The notes beneath the pieces are model-generated. The model had not been told where the DNA came from, searched no databases, and saw only the letters and a program-made list of their open reading frames with translations. The position numbers and the translations under genes were made by a program. Source: Ostrinia nubilalis (lineage: Eukaryota > Arthropoda > Insecta > Lepidoptera > Crambidae). From it: 64,000 nucleotides of DNA. Shown here piece by piece: positions 10,158-25,100 of the stretch; position 1 is the stretch's first letter; every line of letters starts with the position of its first letter. Where the stretch lies: assembly GCF_963855985.1 (NCBI RefSeq), contig NC_087117.1, forward strand, positions 1,183,001 through 1,247,000, written 5' to 3'.

Positions 10158-13100
10158 GTACGTCATTGGTATATTGAAAGTTTCTTGAAATAATAATAAT
10201 AATAATAATCCTCAGCACGGCACGCATTGTCCGGAGGTTCCTCAGCCTGTGACCCTGACCACCGGTAGCTTGGGCCCTGCTCTGCTACCAGCGGAATAAC
10301 TATTTTTAAGTATTTTTTTATAATGTATTTTTATTTATTTTTTTGATAATTTACATTGTAAAAAAATATTTAAAATTAAGAACCAAAGTTAATAAAGAGA
10401 ATAATAATAAATAATAATAATAAATATCCTTAGACATTTTACACTGCGCTTCTAGTCCCAAACTAAGCAAAGCTTGTACTATGGGTACTAGACAACGGAT
10501 ATAAACATACTTAAATACTTTTTTTTTTGTAAATACATACTTATTATACATTGAAAACACCCAGTCCAATACAAACAAATATGTTCATGCACACAAATGT
10601 TTGTACTGTGCGGGAATCGAACCCGCTACCTCCGGATTAGTAGTCCGTTTCGAACCACTACACCAAACGGCTGACATAGGCCGAAATAGGCCAACCAGGC
10701 GATGTGGAAATCATTGGGGGAGGCTCCTAGGCAGCAGGCTCATTTATTTTTGCAAGTAGGCTTTTAAAAAGCACCTACACGTCCCAGTATTAGCCCTACC
10801 ACTGCTTCAGGACAATAAATGGGCCAGTGCTGAGAAGAAGCAGCGCAAGAAACTCAGTCACTAGGTTGATGAACTAGGCATAGGAAAATTTGTAAAACCA
10901 GACCACACTTCGAACATGACACTTGATGTTCTTGTTACTATAATCTGATTTTAAAAACTAGCCGATTGGTTGTAGGTCAGTTTCTACAAAGATTGTTCAT
11001 CATTATCAGATCAAATCAGTATTTTAGATATCCTCCATGCATATATCCTGAAGAAGAAACAAAAGGTAGGTATTTAGGAGCATATAATTTTCAGAGAACG
11101 AAACCTGATGGGTTTCAACAGGTTTCCACTCATGAAGAATACTATAAATACATTACTCAACGCACTATCTATAAAGTTATTGCTGTCTACACTATCTATA
11201 GTGAAACCCGATCACGTGGCAGGTCACCTATGCGCTGGACCGACCAAGTGAAATCGGCAGTGGGAGACGGCGTGTGTGACTGCACCAGACAGTCTGCCAA
11301 TAGAGAGAGATGGCGGGAGATCGTGCGGAGAGTTGTATCCGCCTCTACAACCGATGTGAACAACGCCTCAACGTGACCACGACCGCTCTGCCAATAGCGA
11401 AAAGAATAAGAAGATCTATAGTTGACTTGTAATATGAATGTTCTTTCTCCAGAGGCCTGGTGCTGTCAAACCACCTCAAAGTCCTGCTGGTCAGCGACCC
11501 GACCACAGACAAGTCGGCTGCGGCGCTGGACGTCAACGTTGGTGAGTCATCATCATCATTAATTTACAGTCAGCGCCAAATAGTAGTAGTAGTAGTTAGA
11601 CACCCAAAGTAGCCAAAAAGTCCTCAACACGTCTTTGTTACTATTGCAATAAGGTTGTGTTATATCAACTTTTGGCCACTTTCGGTGTCACGAACTACTG
11701 TACGAGTGTTTATAAGTAAAGTTCTTAAACAATCTGCAATGAACCCTACTGTATTGATAATAATCCACATTGTTGCAGGCTATCTGAGCGACCCCGACGA
11801 GCTACCAGGGCTGGCGCATTTCTGCGAGCACATGCTCTTTTTGGGCACTGAGAAGTATCCAGAGGTTAGTCATCATCATCATTTCACAGGACGTCCACTG
11901 CTGAACATAGGCTTCCAATGATTTCCATATTGCCCGGTTGGTAGCGGCCTGCATCCAGCGCCTTCCTGCTGCCTTTATGAGCAGCGGAGCAACCTTACCG
12001 CCTAATGCGCGGGCGCACTTAGCCTTACGACTGAGCTATTGTCGGCCATTTGGTGTAGTGGTTCGTAAAGGACTACTAAGCCAGAAGTCCAAGTGGTTGG
12101 TGGTAGGGCTTGTTCCAAGTCCGCCTGGCTAGCTGCCACCATCTTACCTAAGTCTGTCTGTCGCCATAACAACAATGTAACAGTATTGTGTTCCGGCATT
12201 TAGAGGTAAGATAGCCAGTTCCTCTGTGGTTGAGGATTCCGGGTGAAGCTTGCTTCCACCTTCGGCCTGATCGTCACTTACCATCAGGTGAGATTACAGG
12301 CCAAGAGCTTCCTCGTTGGGGACAAAAAAAAAGTCGCGGATTCGATTTGCATACAGTACAAACATATCGATTTCCGCACTTTGTATGAAACGCCTCAAGG
12401 GGGATTACTTCGAAAAACGTCATCTAAAGTTTCGTAAGTTGCCATCTCTTTCGCACAAAACGAGATGCCAGCATGAGTGACGGTGACATATAGACCCGAA
12501 ATACGTACTAGCGTTTCCGAGTAGCCCCCCAAGGCGCAGAATCGTCACGAAATCTGAATTTTCGCTGACCACTTAACCCCCCTTAAAAGGTTTGGTTACG
12601 GAGCATTTAATTTTAAACTTTCGCGTTGCATAATTTAATTTTAACACGAAATGTCAGGTAAATACAGGTAATACTGAAATATTACCTGTATTTGCCTGAC
12701 GTTTCGATCGGTTGGTCACAGGCTGACTGTGTGTCAGTTAAAACCTAACAATGTTGTTATTATTTACAGGAAAATGAGTACAACAAGTTCCTATCAGAGC
12801 ATGGGGGCTCTTCCAACGCTTCTACCTCGTCCGACCATACCACTTACTACTTCGACGTACTACCCGCACATCTGGCCGGCGCTTTGGACATGTGAGTAGT
12901 GTAGAATAAAGTCAAAGTCAAAGTCAAAATTTCTTTATTTGTTTAGACTAATAAATAGTTCTTACAAATCGTCATTTTGCTCTTAAGGAGCCTCTACATG
13001 TCTCATAATCTTTTTACCCTACCAGCGCTTCGAGACCAACATTTGGCAAGTGCTGAGAAGAAGCGCCGCAACAAACTCAGTCACCACTGTCTGCCGGTTA

Positions 13101-16100
13101 ATATAAATGAATAAAACAGAATAGAATAAGTTCCAAAAAAGAATAAGGCAGAGCAGGCTCGTCCAATAGAGTAAGAGCTAGTGAACGCCAGACCTACGTC
13201 ATTTTATAAAAGCTGAAAGTTTGTCAGCGTATGCTCCCAATATAGGATATAATGTTGGTGAATTATGAAGTTTGGCTTTGGGAGCTACCCTAAAAAAACT
13301 GGCAAGGAGTTGGAACTGTCAAAACTGTCTGGCTGTTGGGGAAAATACTTCTAATTATTGTCCTTGGACATTGAAGTATTTTCCCCAAGTTCCCTAGTCT
13401 ACAAGGCTCTATCTACCTCACAACTTTTTGATTGATAACGTCTATTCTAGTGCAATAAAGTCCTAGTATCACTGGGATCTATTGTGATCGCCACTGTTCT
13501 CCTTACAGTTTGTTTATGAGTAATGGATGCAGTCCATTATGTAGTGCAGTATCTTTTGGAGTATGTTTTACATCCTGTGGGCTTAGGATGTGTATGATGT
13601 GCCTAGGTGTAAGCTACCTTGCTCATTTTTTTTAATTCATAACAAGGCAGGTATTTGACCACAATCGCACCTGATGTTAAGTGGGATGCAGTCTAGGATG
13701 CTACGGGACTATTCCCACCTCTCGTTCCCACCACTGCAACTCCTGTGTAGCCAGGATCTACAGCTTGACCGCCACAAAAACCCAACCAATGAAGGTCAAG
13801 TTTGTCCCGGGGGAAAGTTGAACGGTCATTGGACCCGCAACGAAATTAATCAGAAGAACATAGGAGGAGTTCGAAATTAAGGTTCGACTTCCCTCCATTG
13901 CAAAGCGGATGACAGGTGACAAAAAAAGTGATAAATTAAAGTCTTTATCGAGGAAATAAATGTGAATTTATTAACACCAAACAATTACATGTACGGATCG
14001 TAGATCAGAGAGTAGAAAGGTGACAGAGCTGTCATAGACAAAATAAAAAATAAAAATACGGTCAAGCGTGAGCCGCATGTAAAAGGCGATAAATTTCAAA
14101 AAGGTTTAACACTCCCTCTACATTTAAGCCTTTCACAAAACAAAGATAACAAAAATCTATGTTAGTTACTTATGCATTAGTGTTATGTACCTCCATAATT
14201 ACAAATTAAAACATTTTACAAACAAGTACATAACCAAATTATATTATTTTACTTTTGGAAAAGAGATTCAAAGGAGAACATACCAAGTTTAAGCCTTAAG
14301 AATTGAAACTTATCCTTTGACAATGCTTTTGTAAATATATCTGCAAACTGATTATCAATATTTACATACTTCAAAGTTATAATTCCTAAATGATATTTCT
14401 CTTTGATAAAGTGGTATCTAATGTCAATGTGCTTACAGCGTTTATGAAAGTTAATATTTTTAATTACGCTAATAGCACTTTGGTTGTCTAAGTGAATACA
14501 TATAGAGTCCTGCGTATAAACATCTAGATCACACATTAATTGTCTCAACCACAGAGCTTCTTTAGTGGCAGCACAAGCCGCCATGAACTCGGCTTCGGTC
14601 GTTGAAAGAGCTACCGTTTGTTGCTTTTGACTGGACCATGTCACAGCCGCTCCGTTTTTCAAAAAGACATAACCGGTCACTGAGCGTCTTGTGTCGACGT
14701 CATTAGCATAATCGGCATCACTATAACCGGTGACTTCTGAACACTCTGGTGATCGGCTGTAGAACAAGCCATGCTGTTTCGTATCCTTCAGATACTTTAA
14801 GATTTTCTTGACAGCATTCCAGTGACTCTCATTGTAGCAATTAAGAAATCGACTTACCAGACTGACAGCATACATTATGTCTGGTCGACTCACTATAGCC
14901 AGGTGCATGAGGGAGCCCACCGCTTCTCTGAAGGGTATGTTCTTTTCAGGCTCACCGTCTTCCTTCTGCAACTTCACGTGCGGATCGACTGGTACGCTGT
15001 TGGGGTTGGCATTATACATATTAAATCTGTGCAGCAGTTGGTCTACATATTTAGTCTGATGTATAAATATGCCTTTGTCTGATTTCTCAATTTGCATTCC
15101 TACATAGTTACTTGGTTTATCTAATATTTTCATTTCAAATATGGTCTGCAAATCATTTGTTATTGTTTTCAGTGTATTTTTATCTTTACAGAACAATAAT
15201 CCATCGTCTACATACAGACAAAGATAACATTTATTATTATTGACTTGAGCAACATATACACATTGATCAGCTGTGCATTGAGTAAAGCCAAACTTCTTTA
15301 AAACAGAGTCAAATTTCTTATTCCAGCAACGTGGAGACTGTTTAAGACCGTACAATGACTTGTTAAGTTTACATACCATCTTTTTATCACAAGACAGACC
15401 TTCGGGTGGACTCATGAATATGGTTTCTTCTAGCTCACCATACAGGAAGGCAGTCTTCACATCAAGCTGGATGATTTCAAGATTGTCTTGAGCAGCCACT
15501 GACAACAATAAACGGATTGAGTCGTACCTCACGGTAGGAGCAAAAGTTTCTTTGTAATCAATCCCAGGGGTTTGTGAAAATCCTTTTGCACAAAGCCTTG
15601 CCTTGAAACGTGGACCAGTTGGTTCATCTTTTAGTCTAAACACCCATTTGCATCCAACAACTTGTGCATTTGGTTCCTTCTCTACCAATGTCCATGTTTC
15701 ATTTTTCTGGTGTGCATCTAACTCTTCATTTATAGCTTTTATCCAATTTTCTTTATCTGTTGAACTAATAGCTTCTTTGTATGTTTCAGGAATGTATGCT
15801 GTAGAATCGACTGGAGTCTCTTCGTGTCTAGACAGATAAGTATTTTCCTCTTCATCTTCGAGATTTTGTACCTTTCGGATGTTTCTGTTTCTAGGTCTCA
15901 ATGTTATATTTCTGGTCTCCGGGGAACTGATACTTGTGTCTGGTAAATACTCACTTTCTGAAGTAGACCTGTTCTCTGTTACTGTATCATACGAGTTTTC
16001 TGAATCTGTATCATCTGTATCATATTTTTCTGTTTCAGGTGTCACTTTTGACAGCTCTACAGGAACAAAGTCTCTTTTTACACTGGATTCTATAAATACA

Positions 16101-19100
16101 GCATCCCTGCTTTTAATTACTCTTCTAGTATTAGGTATTATGAATCTGTAACCTTTTGTGTGTTCACAATATCCGATGAAAATCATCTTGTGTGCCTTTG
16201 GATCAAATTTCTTTCGTTTTTCTTTGGGTAAGTGCACCATAGCTTCACAGCCGAAAATCCTCATGTGATTGACTGTTGGCTTCAGACCGGACCACATCTC
16301 TTCTGGAGTTTTGAACGATAGGGACTTAGTTGGAGAACGATTTATGACGTAAGCTGCAGTATGTATGGCATCAGCCCAGTACATTTTTGGCAAATTAGCG
16401 TTCAGCAGCATACATCTTGCCCTTTCGACTAATGACCGGTTCATTCGTTCTGCAGTTCCGTTTTGTTCCGGTGTGTAGGGTGTGGTTGTCTGGTGAATGA
16501 TGCCAGCACTTTTCAGAAACTCTGAGAAATTTCCATTTACATATTCCAGGCCGTTGTCTGTGCGAAGAGTTTTTATACGAGCATCTAACTGGTTCTCAAC
16601 TTCATTCTTGAACTCTTTGAACTTTTCAATGGCATCAGACTTGTTTCGGAGAAAGTAAACGTAGATTTTCTTCGAATAGTCATCAAGGAATGTGATGAAG
16701 TATTTGGCACCACCAAGTGATTGTGTTTCCATAGGCCCGCAAATATCAGAGTGGACCAGCTCAAGAACCTTTGTAGCTTTGGAGCCCTCATGTTTAAAAG
16801 GTAGTCGTGTCTGTTTACCTTCTTTGCAAGTTAAACATGTCACATTCTCTGGTTTTGCTGAGAGAACTACATCTTCAGTGTTGGATGTCATCTTCTTTAA
16901 ACTGTAGAAGTTTAGATGCCCCATCCGTTGATGCCATAAGTAACTATCATGTTCTTCAACATCTGACATGCATGCATAGCCTTTTGGCATATTCAGCCGG
17001 TACATGTTGTTGATGAGACTTGCTGTGGCAACAATTTGGTTCTTGCTGTTTAAAATAGTGCAGCCAGTACTGTTGAATTTCACTTGGCCACCACTTTTGA
17101 ATATCTGGCTTACGGACAACAAATTGGTTGCCAGATCTGGGACATACAATACATTGGTAAACAGTACTTTGTTTTCTTGTCCTTTATGATTGTAGACATC
17201 TAAGCTCACTTGTCCTGCACATGTTACAGTTAACATCTTATTATCTGCAGCTCTTATATTCTGAACACCGGGAACTGTTTGAGTCAGAAACAAGTTCTTG
17301 TGTTTTGTCATGTGAGCGGACGCACCGGAATCCACATACCATGCATCACCATAGTCTCTGGATGATGCCATAAACACAGCAGCATATGAAGACTTCGTAG
17401 AGTTCGTAGACTTCTGTGCATTTGGTTTGGATTTGCACTCGGGACTCTTGTGTCCATACTTGTTACATGTGTAACATCTAGGTCCCTTAGACTCTTTCTT
17501 GTGAAACTTCTTAAAATTTTTGTTCACAGCAAATGCTTCAGTATTACTTTCGGATTGCCTTACATCTTGTAATAACTTTGCTTTTATAGCATCGGAAGTT
17601 ATCTTCATGCCGGAGCTTTCGATAGCTATGATCATAGGCTGATAAGACTGAGGAAGACCGGAGAGCAGCAGTGTTCCGAGCCACTCATCATCCACCTTGA
17701 AGCCTATGTTCCGGAGCTTATGAGCTGTTGATATTATTTTGCTCACGTACTCTTCTACGCTTTGACATGCACTGAGTGAGGTGTTACACAGATCACGCAG
17801 TAAGCCGACTCGACGTGTTAGCCCAGAGTCATCGAAGACAGAAGACAGTTTGTCCCACACTTCTTTTGCAGTACTCGCTTCTTGAATGTGCACGTAGTTA
17901 ATGGGGTCAACCAGAAGAATGATCTTTGTTTTAGCTTTTGTATCACGTTTTCTGTCCACAACTGCCGCTGAGTCAAAATTTTCGACGCAGTCCCATAGCT
18001 CTTCATGTTGCAGGTAAGTTTGGACTGAAAACCGCCAGGTTGCATAGTTTTCACGGCCAGTTAACTTTTCAATTAATGCCAGTGAATTATTTCCTGTAGT
18101 CCAGTCAATAAAGCATTATAGATGGAAAACTGTAGAACACAATTTCTGACTTCAGGACTTTATTTAGACTAGTTAGGAGGTGAACATAGCAAAAGTCCCC
18201 GCCCTTAGCCCTTGAGCCGGCGGGGAGAGGGGGGTTTAAAGGTGCCACTTATCGGTTTTTCGCTTAATCCTCGGAAACTATGCGTCCTAGTGACATGACT
18301 ACTTTGAACCAAAAAAAGCATATTCAATTTGCTACAGGTGAGATAGTCAAGTTTTTCAATAAATTGTATAGTTTTCGCGGCATTTGCTCTAGAAGGTCTG
18401 TAATATTGGAAATTTTATTTATGTCTTACATGTTCCCATCAGGAGAAAATCGACTAAATAAACATTGAGCAATCATTCTAGACATGCGGGAGCATGTTAA
18501 GCCTAGTTCCAGGGAGGGGACTGCACCATGCGTATATTTAGACGAACCACTTTGAGCCACTTTTGACTCCTCATCACTCAAAAAGTACTGTGCATTAACA
18601 CTTCAAATTTGGTTCATGTGTTGAGACTTGCAAGATATACATCAGTTTCAAATTTCACAAATATCCCTCAAACGGTTCTTTAGGTATTGACGTCCAAAAA
18701 TCTACATGTTTGACCTATAGACCAAATTCTAACCACTTCCAGATGACATCGAAGGTTCAAATTTGGCATCCAGAAAGGTAGTTATGTAAATACAAAGGAA
18801 CAAATAAAAAACCAGTAAATTTTAACATTTCACAGGTGATAGATAGATTTTAGTGCTCTAAATGTCGATTTTTGAACGTCAATACCTAAATAACCGTTTG
18901 AGGTATATTTATGAAATTTGAAGCTGATGTTTATCTTAAAAGTCTCAACACATGAGCCAAATTTGAAGTGTTAATGCACAGTAGTTTTTGAATGATAAGG
19001 AGTCAAAAGTGGCTCTAATTGGTTCGTCTAAATATACGCACGGTGCAGTCCCCTCCCTGGAACTAGGCTTAACATGCTCCCGCATGTCTATAGTGTTTGC

Positions 19101-22100
19101 TCAATGTTGATTTAGTCGATTTTCTCCTGAAAAGAACATGTAAGACAAAAATAAAATTTCCAATTTTACAGACCTTCTAGAGCAGATGCCGCAAAAACTA
19201 TACAAGATATAGAAAAACTTGATTGTCTCACTTGTAGCAAATTGAATAAGCTTTTTTTGGTTCATAGTAGTCATGTCACTAGGACGCATAGTTTCCGAGG
19301 ATTAAGCGAAAAACCGAAAAGTGGTACCTTTAAACCCCCCTCTCCCCGCCGGCTCAAGGGCTAAGGGCGGGGACTTTTGCTATGTTCACCACCTAACTAG
19401 GCTAAATAAAGTCCCGAGGTCAGAAATTGTGTTCCACGGATTTCTCTCTACACCGTCGTTAAGGCATTCATTGACTGGACTACTGCCATTTTCGAGATTT
19501 TGCTCAGTTTGAAGACGAAAATTTGAAAAAACAAAAGATACCCGCCGTGTTGTAGATTGTCACATTCACTTTGTAATGTTCGCTGTATGTATTTCCACAA
19601 AAGTTTTTACACTGCTTCACTTTTAGGGCTTACTGGGCCCATAACCTGATAAATTAAAGTCTTTATCGAGGAAATAAATGTGAATTTATTAACACCAAAC
19701 AATTACATGTACGGATCGTAGATCAGAGAGTAGAAAGGTGACAGAGCTGTCATAGACAAAATAAAAAATAAAAATACGGTCAAGCGTGAGCCGCATGTAA
19801 AAGGCGATAAATTTCAAAAAGGTTTAACAAAAAGGTTTAAAACCTTTAAGAAAAGATTAGACAGTCTAGGATGCTAGAATTTATTATTCCCAAAACAGGT
19901 AACAATTATTACAAGCTATTAGTGTACAACAGTGGTATGAGACTAAGCCTAAGCACAGACCACCGAGTTTTAGTTGGCCGATAGTTTTCGGGTGTTAATC
20001 AGTACGGAGATGTATGAAAGTGCGCACTTTACACCGATTTGGAATCGACCGATTCTTCATACAAATTAAAATCGGGCCCAACTATCAGCCATCCAAAGAA
20101 TCTGGAAATTTATAGACTCAACGGGACTAAGCAGTGAACTCTAAAGACAAGGGCTGCCACAATAGATCAAACCTGGTCGAGTTGGCGCAAATAAAGGCCC
20201 AAAAACCAATAATAATAATAAAAATAACTATCAGCCAACTAAAAGCCTAGGCTAAATGGTCTATGGTTCAGTTATTGCAGGAAACCCACTGTAGAAAAGC
20301 CAGTTAATCTGCCATATGACCTGATGACGACTATTCTTTACACCCGCAGTTTCGCCCAGTTCTTCATCGCGCCTCTGTTCACGGAGTCGGCCACCGGTCG
20401 GGAGCTGTCAGCTGTCAACTCTGAACATGAGAAGAACACTTCTTCAGACACGTGGCGACTGGACCAGTTGAACAAAAGTACAGCGCTGCCTACACATCCG
20501 TTCCACAAGTTTGGCACCGGTAAGATAACCCCTCGGACTAGACTGGCGACTGGCCACCCCCTTTGAATTCCCCCTCAGGGATCAGTCTGCCCCCTAAGAG
20601 CACTGCGCTGCTACACATCCCTTTCTCACAAGTTCAGCACAGGTAAGATAATACTGATTGCCCCTTCTGGCTTTAGGCTTCCTCCCACCGCATATGACTG
20701 CTCCACTACCCCAAAAAACCCTCTGAATCAGACCCCTTGATCAGACCTACGCCCCCCCTAGATCATATTGTACCCCAGTATGACTGCCCCCTCCCTCTCA
20801 AAATCTGACCTCCCCCGCGTGACTGTTTCCCCTCACCAGCCCCCCCCCCCCCCCCATTAGACTGCCCCTCTCTTGGGCCAGAAGCCGAACACTTTTGACT
20901 GTATAACCAGGATCACCATTGAAACCCATTTCAGCCACAGGACGTCCACTGCTGAACATAGGCCTCCCCCAATGATTTCCTGATTGGCCAGTTTGTAACA
21001 GCCTTCATCCAACGCCTTCCTGCTACCTTTATGAGATCGTCTGCCCACCATGTGTATGTGATTTCCGGTACATGGCTTCCACTCCAAAACATTGCTATCT
21101 CTTCCTATTGCCACTGAGTTTCCTAATACACCAGGCTATGTCAGCGACTTTAGTTCGTTTACGGATCTCCTCATTTCTGATTCAATCTCGTAAAGAAACA
21201 CCGAGCATAGCCCTCTCCATAGCACGCTGTGCAACTCGCAACTAAATGGAACTAAACCTATATATTTATTTATTTTGCCCAGGCAACCGGGAGACCCTGG
21301 AGACCGTTCCGAAGACGAAAGGCATCGACGTGCGAACAGAACTGCTGAAGTTCCACGACCAGTGGTACTCCGCCAACATCATGACACTAGTTGTTATGGG
21401 GAAAGGTAGGAACTACTTACATATTGAAATAATTAACAAAATATTGTTCTAAAGCTTCATTCAGTCAGTGTCTGAGGTATGGGAGCGGCACGGGAGGGTG
21501 AGGGGTGACTTTGACATATAATGTGACAGACAATATAGATATGAAGATCTGAGGTTTCGCTGATGTTTGATGTCACAAAAACACCCTCCCGTGCCGTTCC
21601 TATAGCTCAGGTACGAACTAGACCCATATTATAATGAAACCGAATCGCTTCTTACATAGGATCAGGTTATGCAGTTGCCACCTTACCACTCAGCACAGAC
21701 TTGCACACCTCACTCACTTACACACTGATAATTTCTCTCACTCACTCTCATTCACTCACTCTCACACAATAACACGTTCATTCGTTTGTACTCTAATTGT
21801 TATGTAACACTGTTTTAAACTAAATTTAAGTCTTCTTTTTCTTGTTTTAAAAGTTTTGATTTTGTTTTAAAAGACTAACCAATCGGACCAAGTCATTGTA
21901 TTTAAATCTTAGTTGAGGAATCACTAGCTACTAAGATACAGGTTGTAACCTAGTTTAGTAGTCATGGGACCCCCGATTATCATGCCACTTTTTGTAACTT
22001 TGCATAGTAATACATGCATAATGTAACTTTTGGTTCAAATAAACGTTTTTTTTTTTTATTGTACTAAAGGTACTGTCTTGACAAATGCATCTGACGGTAT

Positions 22101-25100
22101 AAGAATAATTAAATCCAAATATAGCCTGACCAGGAACATAAAAACCCTCGCCATGTTGCGGAAAACTAATGGTACTAATTTCTTTTAATGGCAACAATAA
22201 CTGAAAACTTCATTGACATGTCACCTTGCATGTCAGTCTATTGCTGTCAAAGTGTAAACAAACTTTATTTTAAATGTGCGCAATTGATTTTGTGAATTAA
22301 ATTGCTAAAATCTTTTTATAGTCGTGAAAGAAAAGTGGTTCACAATGTGTTAAAGTATTTGTCGAAGAGAAATACTAAGGGTTCGGACAATATTTTCATT
22401 GAATAATGTTTCCGACAAAGGTTGTCAAATTGACTGACATGTTTATCGTATATACAGTCCACTATGAAAATTAGCTGTGGTTTGTTTCAACTACCTATTT
22501 TAATTTTTTTTTGTCACTTTCTAAGTGTTGAATTTTAAGGAATTCGGAAAGAAGTACCGAGTTTGAAGCGTTCATGAGCAGACATTGCAGTTGAATATTC
22601 AAGTTCTGAATTTGATTATTGATGAATAATAAAATAAATCCTACTAGCTCGATTGATGGTTTCATTTAATTTATTTAAACCAGGTTACCTATAATAATAT
22701 TTTTTCGTTAATTTATGAAAATATCAAATTAGCCTGTAATCCTAAATCCTGATACATAAAGTTAGCCTATTAATTTAACACAGGTACGACTGTACTCAGT
22801 GTTGCACTATCAAATGCAATTGACGCGCCTCTATGCCAGGGTTTTTATGTTCCTGGTCAGGCTATAATACATAAAACAAACTCTTAGTACTTGTACACCA
22901 TATCTATAAAACACCGGTGTGTTTTTTGGAGATTGACAGACTTTTGACGTTTGATATAATCAAAGTCATAGTTATAGAGCTTCTTTGTGAGTTTTTGTTA
23001 TCTTTAATTTATTTAACATCCTTTATTCATATTTTTTCCAACAACAATGTACTTTTATAAAGAGGGAAACCTGTCATTGGCTATACTATCAGTCTAAATC
23101 TTATAACTAACATTTTCTATGTATCGCTGTTTTTTTCTATAAATAAATTAAGTCAAATGTTGTAACCCAGCCTAAAATGACATTTGGGTGACATGATTTT
23201 TGCCTCACTTTAGACGAAGCTACATCCATCTAGGTCTCTAGGTATTATAAATCTGAGTTTTGATTATAAAACTTTTGTATACCCTCCCCAGAATCCCTGG
23301 ACGACCTAGAATCCATGGTGGTGCCTCTCTTCTCGGCGGTCGAAAACACTTCCGTCGACGCGCCCACCTGGCCCGAGCATCCGTTTCCGCCGGAACTGCG
23401 CCGGAAGCGCGCCTACTGCCTTCCGGTTAAGGACCTGAGGTCTTTGTCCATTGACTTCCCGATCCCGGATACGAGGAAGCATTATAAGAGCGGGGTGAGT
23501 GAGGTTTTTGTGACAGTACTTAACATCAATTTGTTGGTAGGTTACTAACTTTAAGGCCCAGAACACACGGTGAAACGCAACTGCAACGAAACTGCAACTT
23601 CTAGTTACTTTTGAGTTGCATCTAAGTTTCTGCCATAGATTCCGTTGAGAGACCACACATGACGCGACCAGTTTGAAACCGGTTTGAAATTTAGATGCAA
23701 CTCAAAAGTAACTAGAAGTTGCAGTTTCGTTGTAATTGCGTTTCCCCGTGTGTTCTGGGCCTAAGACCCTGCAGAATAAAGACTTAGTTCGTCGGTAGTT
23801 GGGTCGGCTTATATTCAGGATCGGTGTAATGTGTGTACTTTTTTACTGATTGATTAACAGACCGATTGAACTATCGGCCGACAAAAAGTCTGCAGTCTAC
23901 GGGGTGTCTATAAACTTGTTCTAGATCCAAATGGCAATGCCAGATTTTGTATGGAAGGTGGCGTCTTTTTTTTTTCGCGCGGCCATCGACCAAACTTTGT
24001 TTTTTGATTACAAAATAGTGTAATAAACCAAACTTACTATGACATGTATACCTCTAAACTCAGTCTGAACTGAGTTACGAGCGTTAGAAGTTTGATCATA
24101 AGTGCCACTTGTGGTCTAAACTGAATAAATATTTTTTTGATTTTGATTTTGATTTTGATTTTGATGATTTACATACTAGATTTGCTTTTTGCGCGCAAGT
24201 TTTGTAAGAAATTGCAACAAAATATTGCGCTAATTTTTTATTGCGCTGATTCTGCTCCACACTGATGTCTGGAGCCTTTAATGGATGGTATTGCTTGTTT
24301 ACACATACAATGTCACTATTTTGTTGCAATTTCTTACAAAACTTGCGCGCAAAAAGCAAATCTAGTATGTAAATCATCAAACTTCTAATGCTCGTAACTC
24401 AGTTCAGACTGAGTTTAGAGGTATACATGTCATAGTAAGTTTGGTTTATTACACTATTTTGTATCTAAAAAACATGATTTGGTCGATGGCCGCGCGAAAA
24501 AAAAAGACGCCAATTTCCGGCATTGTCTTTTTAACGTATTCATAAATTGTAAATTCCAACTGATTAGGTGTTAGTGTTTGTGCCGAAATAAATTTATTAA
24601 AATATACGATCGATCGAGCTAACTGCTTACCTTGCCTCCCCGCGTTCGCCCCGTCCGTACCAGAGCGGCGATGTGACGTCACGGCGACCAAGTGCGCAGT
24701 TAACTCGACCTGTAGGCCTAAGATGCGCGCCGTGATAACTTTTATCGACGTCAAAATGTATGGGCAAAATCGATAAAATGGCGTGATAACCGCTTATCGC
24801 GGCGCGCATCTTAGGCCTACAGGTCACCTAGATACAATCCATAGCATACATTTAGGATACATAGGTAAATATAGCATGTCTGTAGTAGACATTTAGGATA
24901 CATTGTAGATAAATAGGCATTTTGTATTAGGTTTTGTGTAACGCCGGAACAAAAACAGGGCAATATTTTGGTCTTAAACATAGATTTCGAATGTAAAAAA
25001 TATATAATTTAACTAATTAAGACTTGACAAAAAAACTGAGGTATGTCTCGTTTCTGTCGGGTCTGGGTTTTTTTTTTGTATGTGGCATGACCGTACTTCT

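Larger units (their letters stand above)
13929..19829 (-). mobile_element. Copia LTR retrotransposon in Ide intron 4
   Basis: Two 183-bp direct repeats (13929-14111 and 19647-19829) appear identical by eye, begin TG and end CA, and are flanked by AAAAG on both sides (13924-13928, 19830-19834). On the minus strand an AGAGGGAG purine tract precedes the 3' LTR. The primer site just inside the 5' LTR matches the anticodon-stem region of initiator tRNA-Met (CTGGGCCCATAACC), as in Drosophila copia, which primes from a half tRNA. The insertion is therefore recent. It is antisense to Ide. The gag 5' end is interrupted by a palindrome at 18099-19480. Confidence 0.95.

Noticed and set aside
24096..24380. 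94-codon minus-strand ORF
   Set aside because: It lies across the inner arms of a palindromic element and has no protein-like composition.
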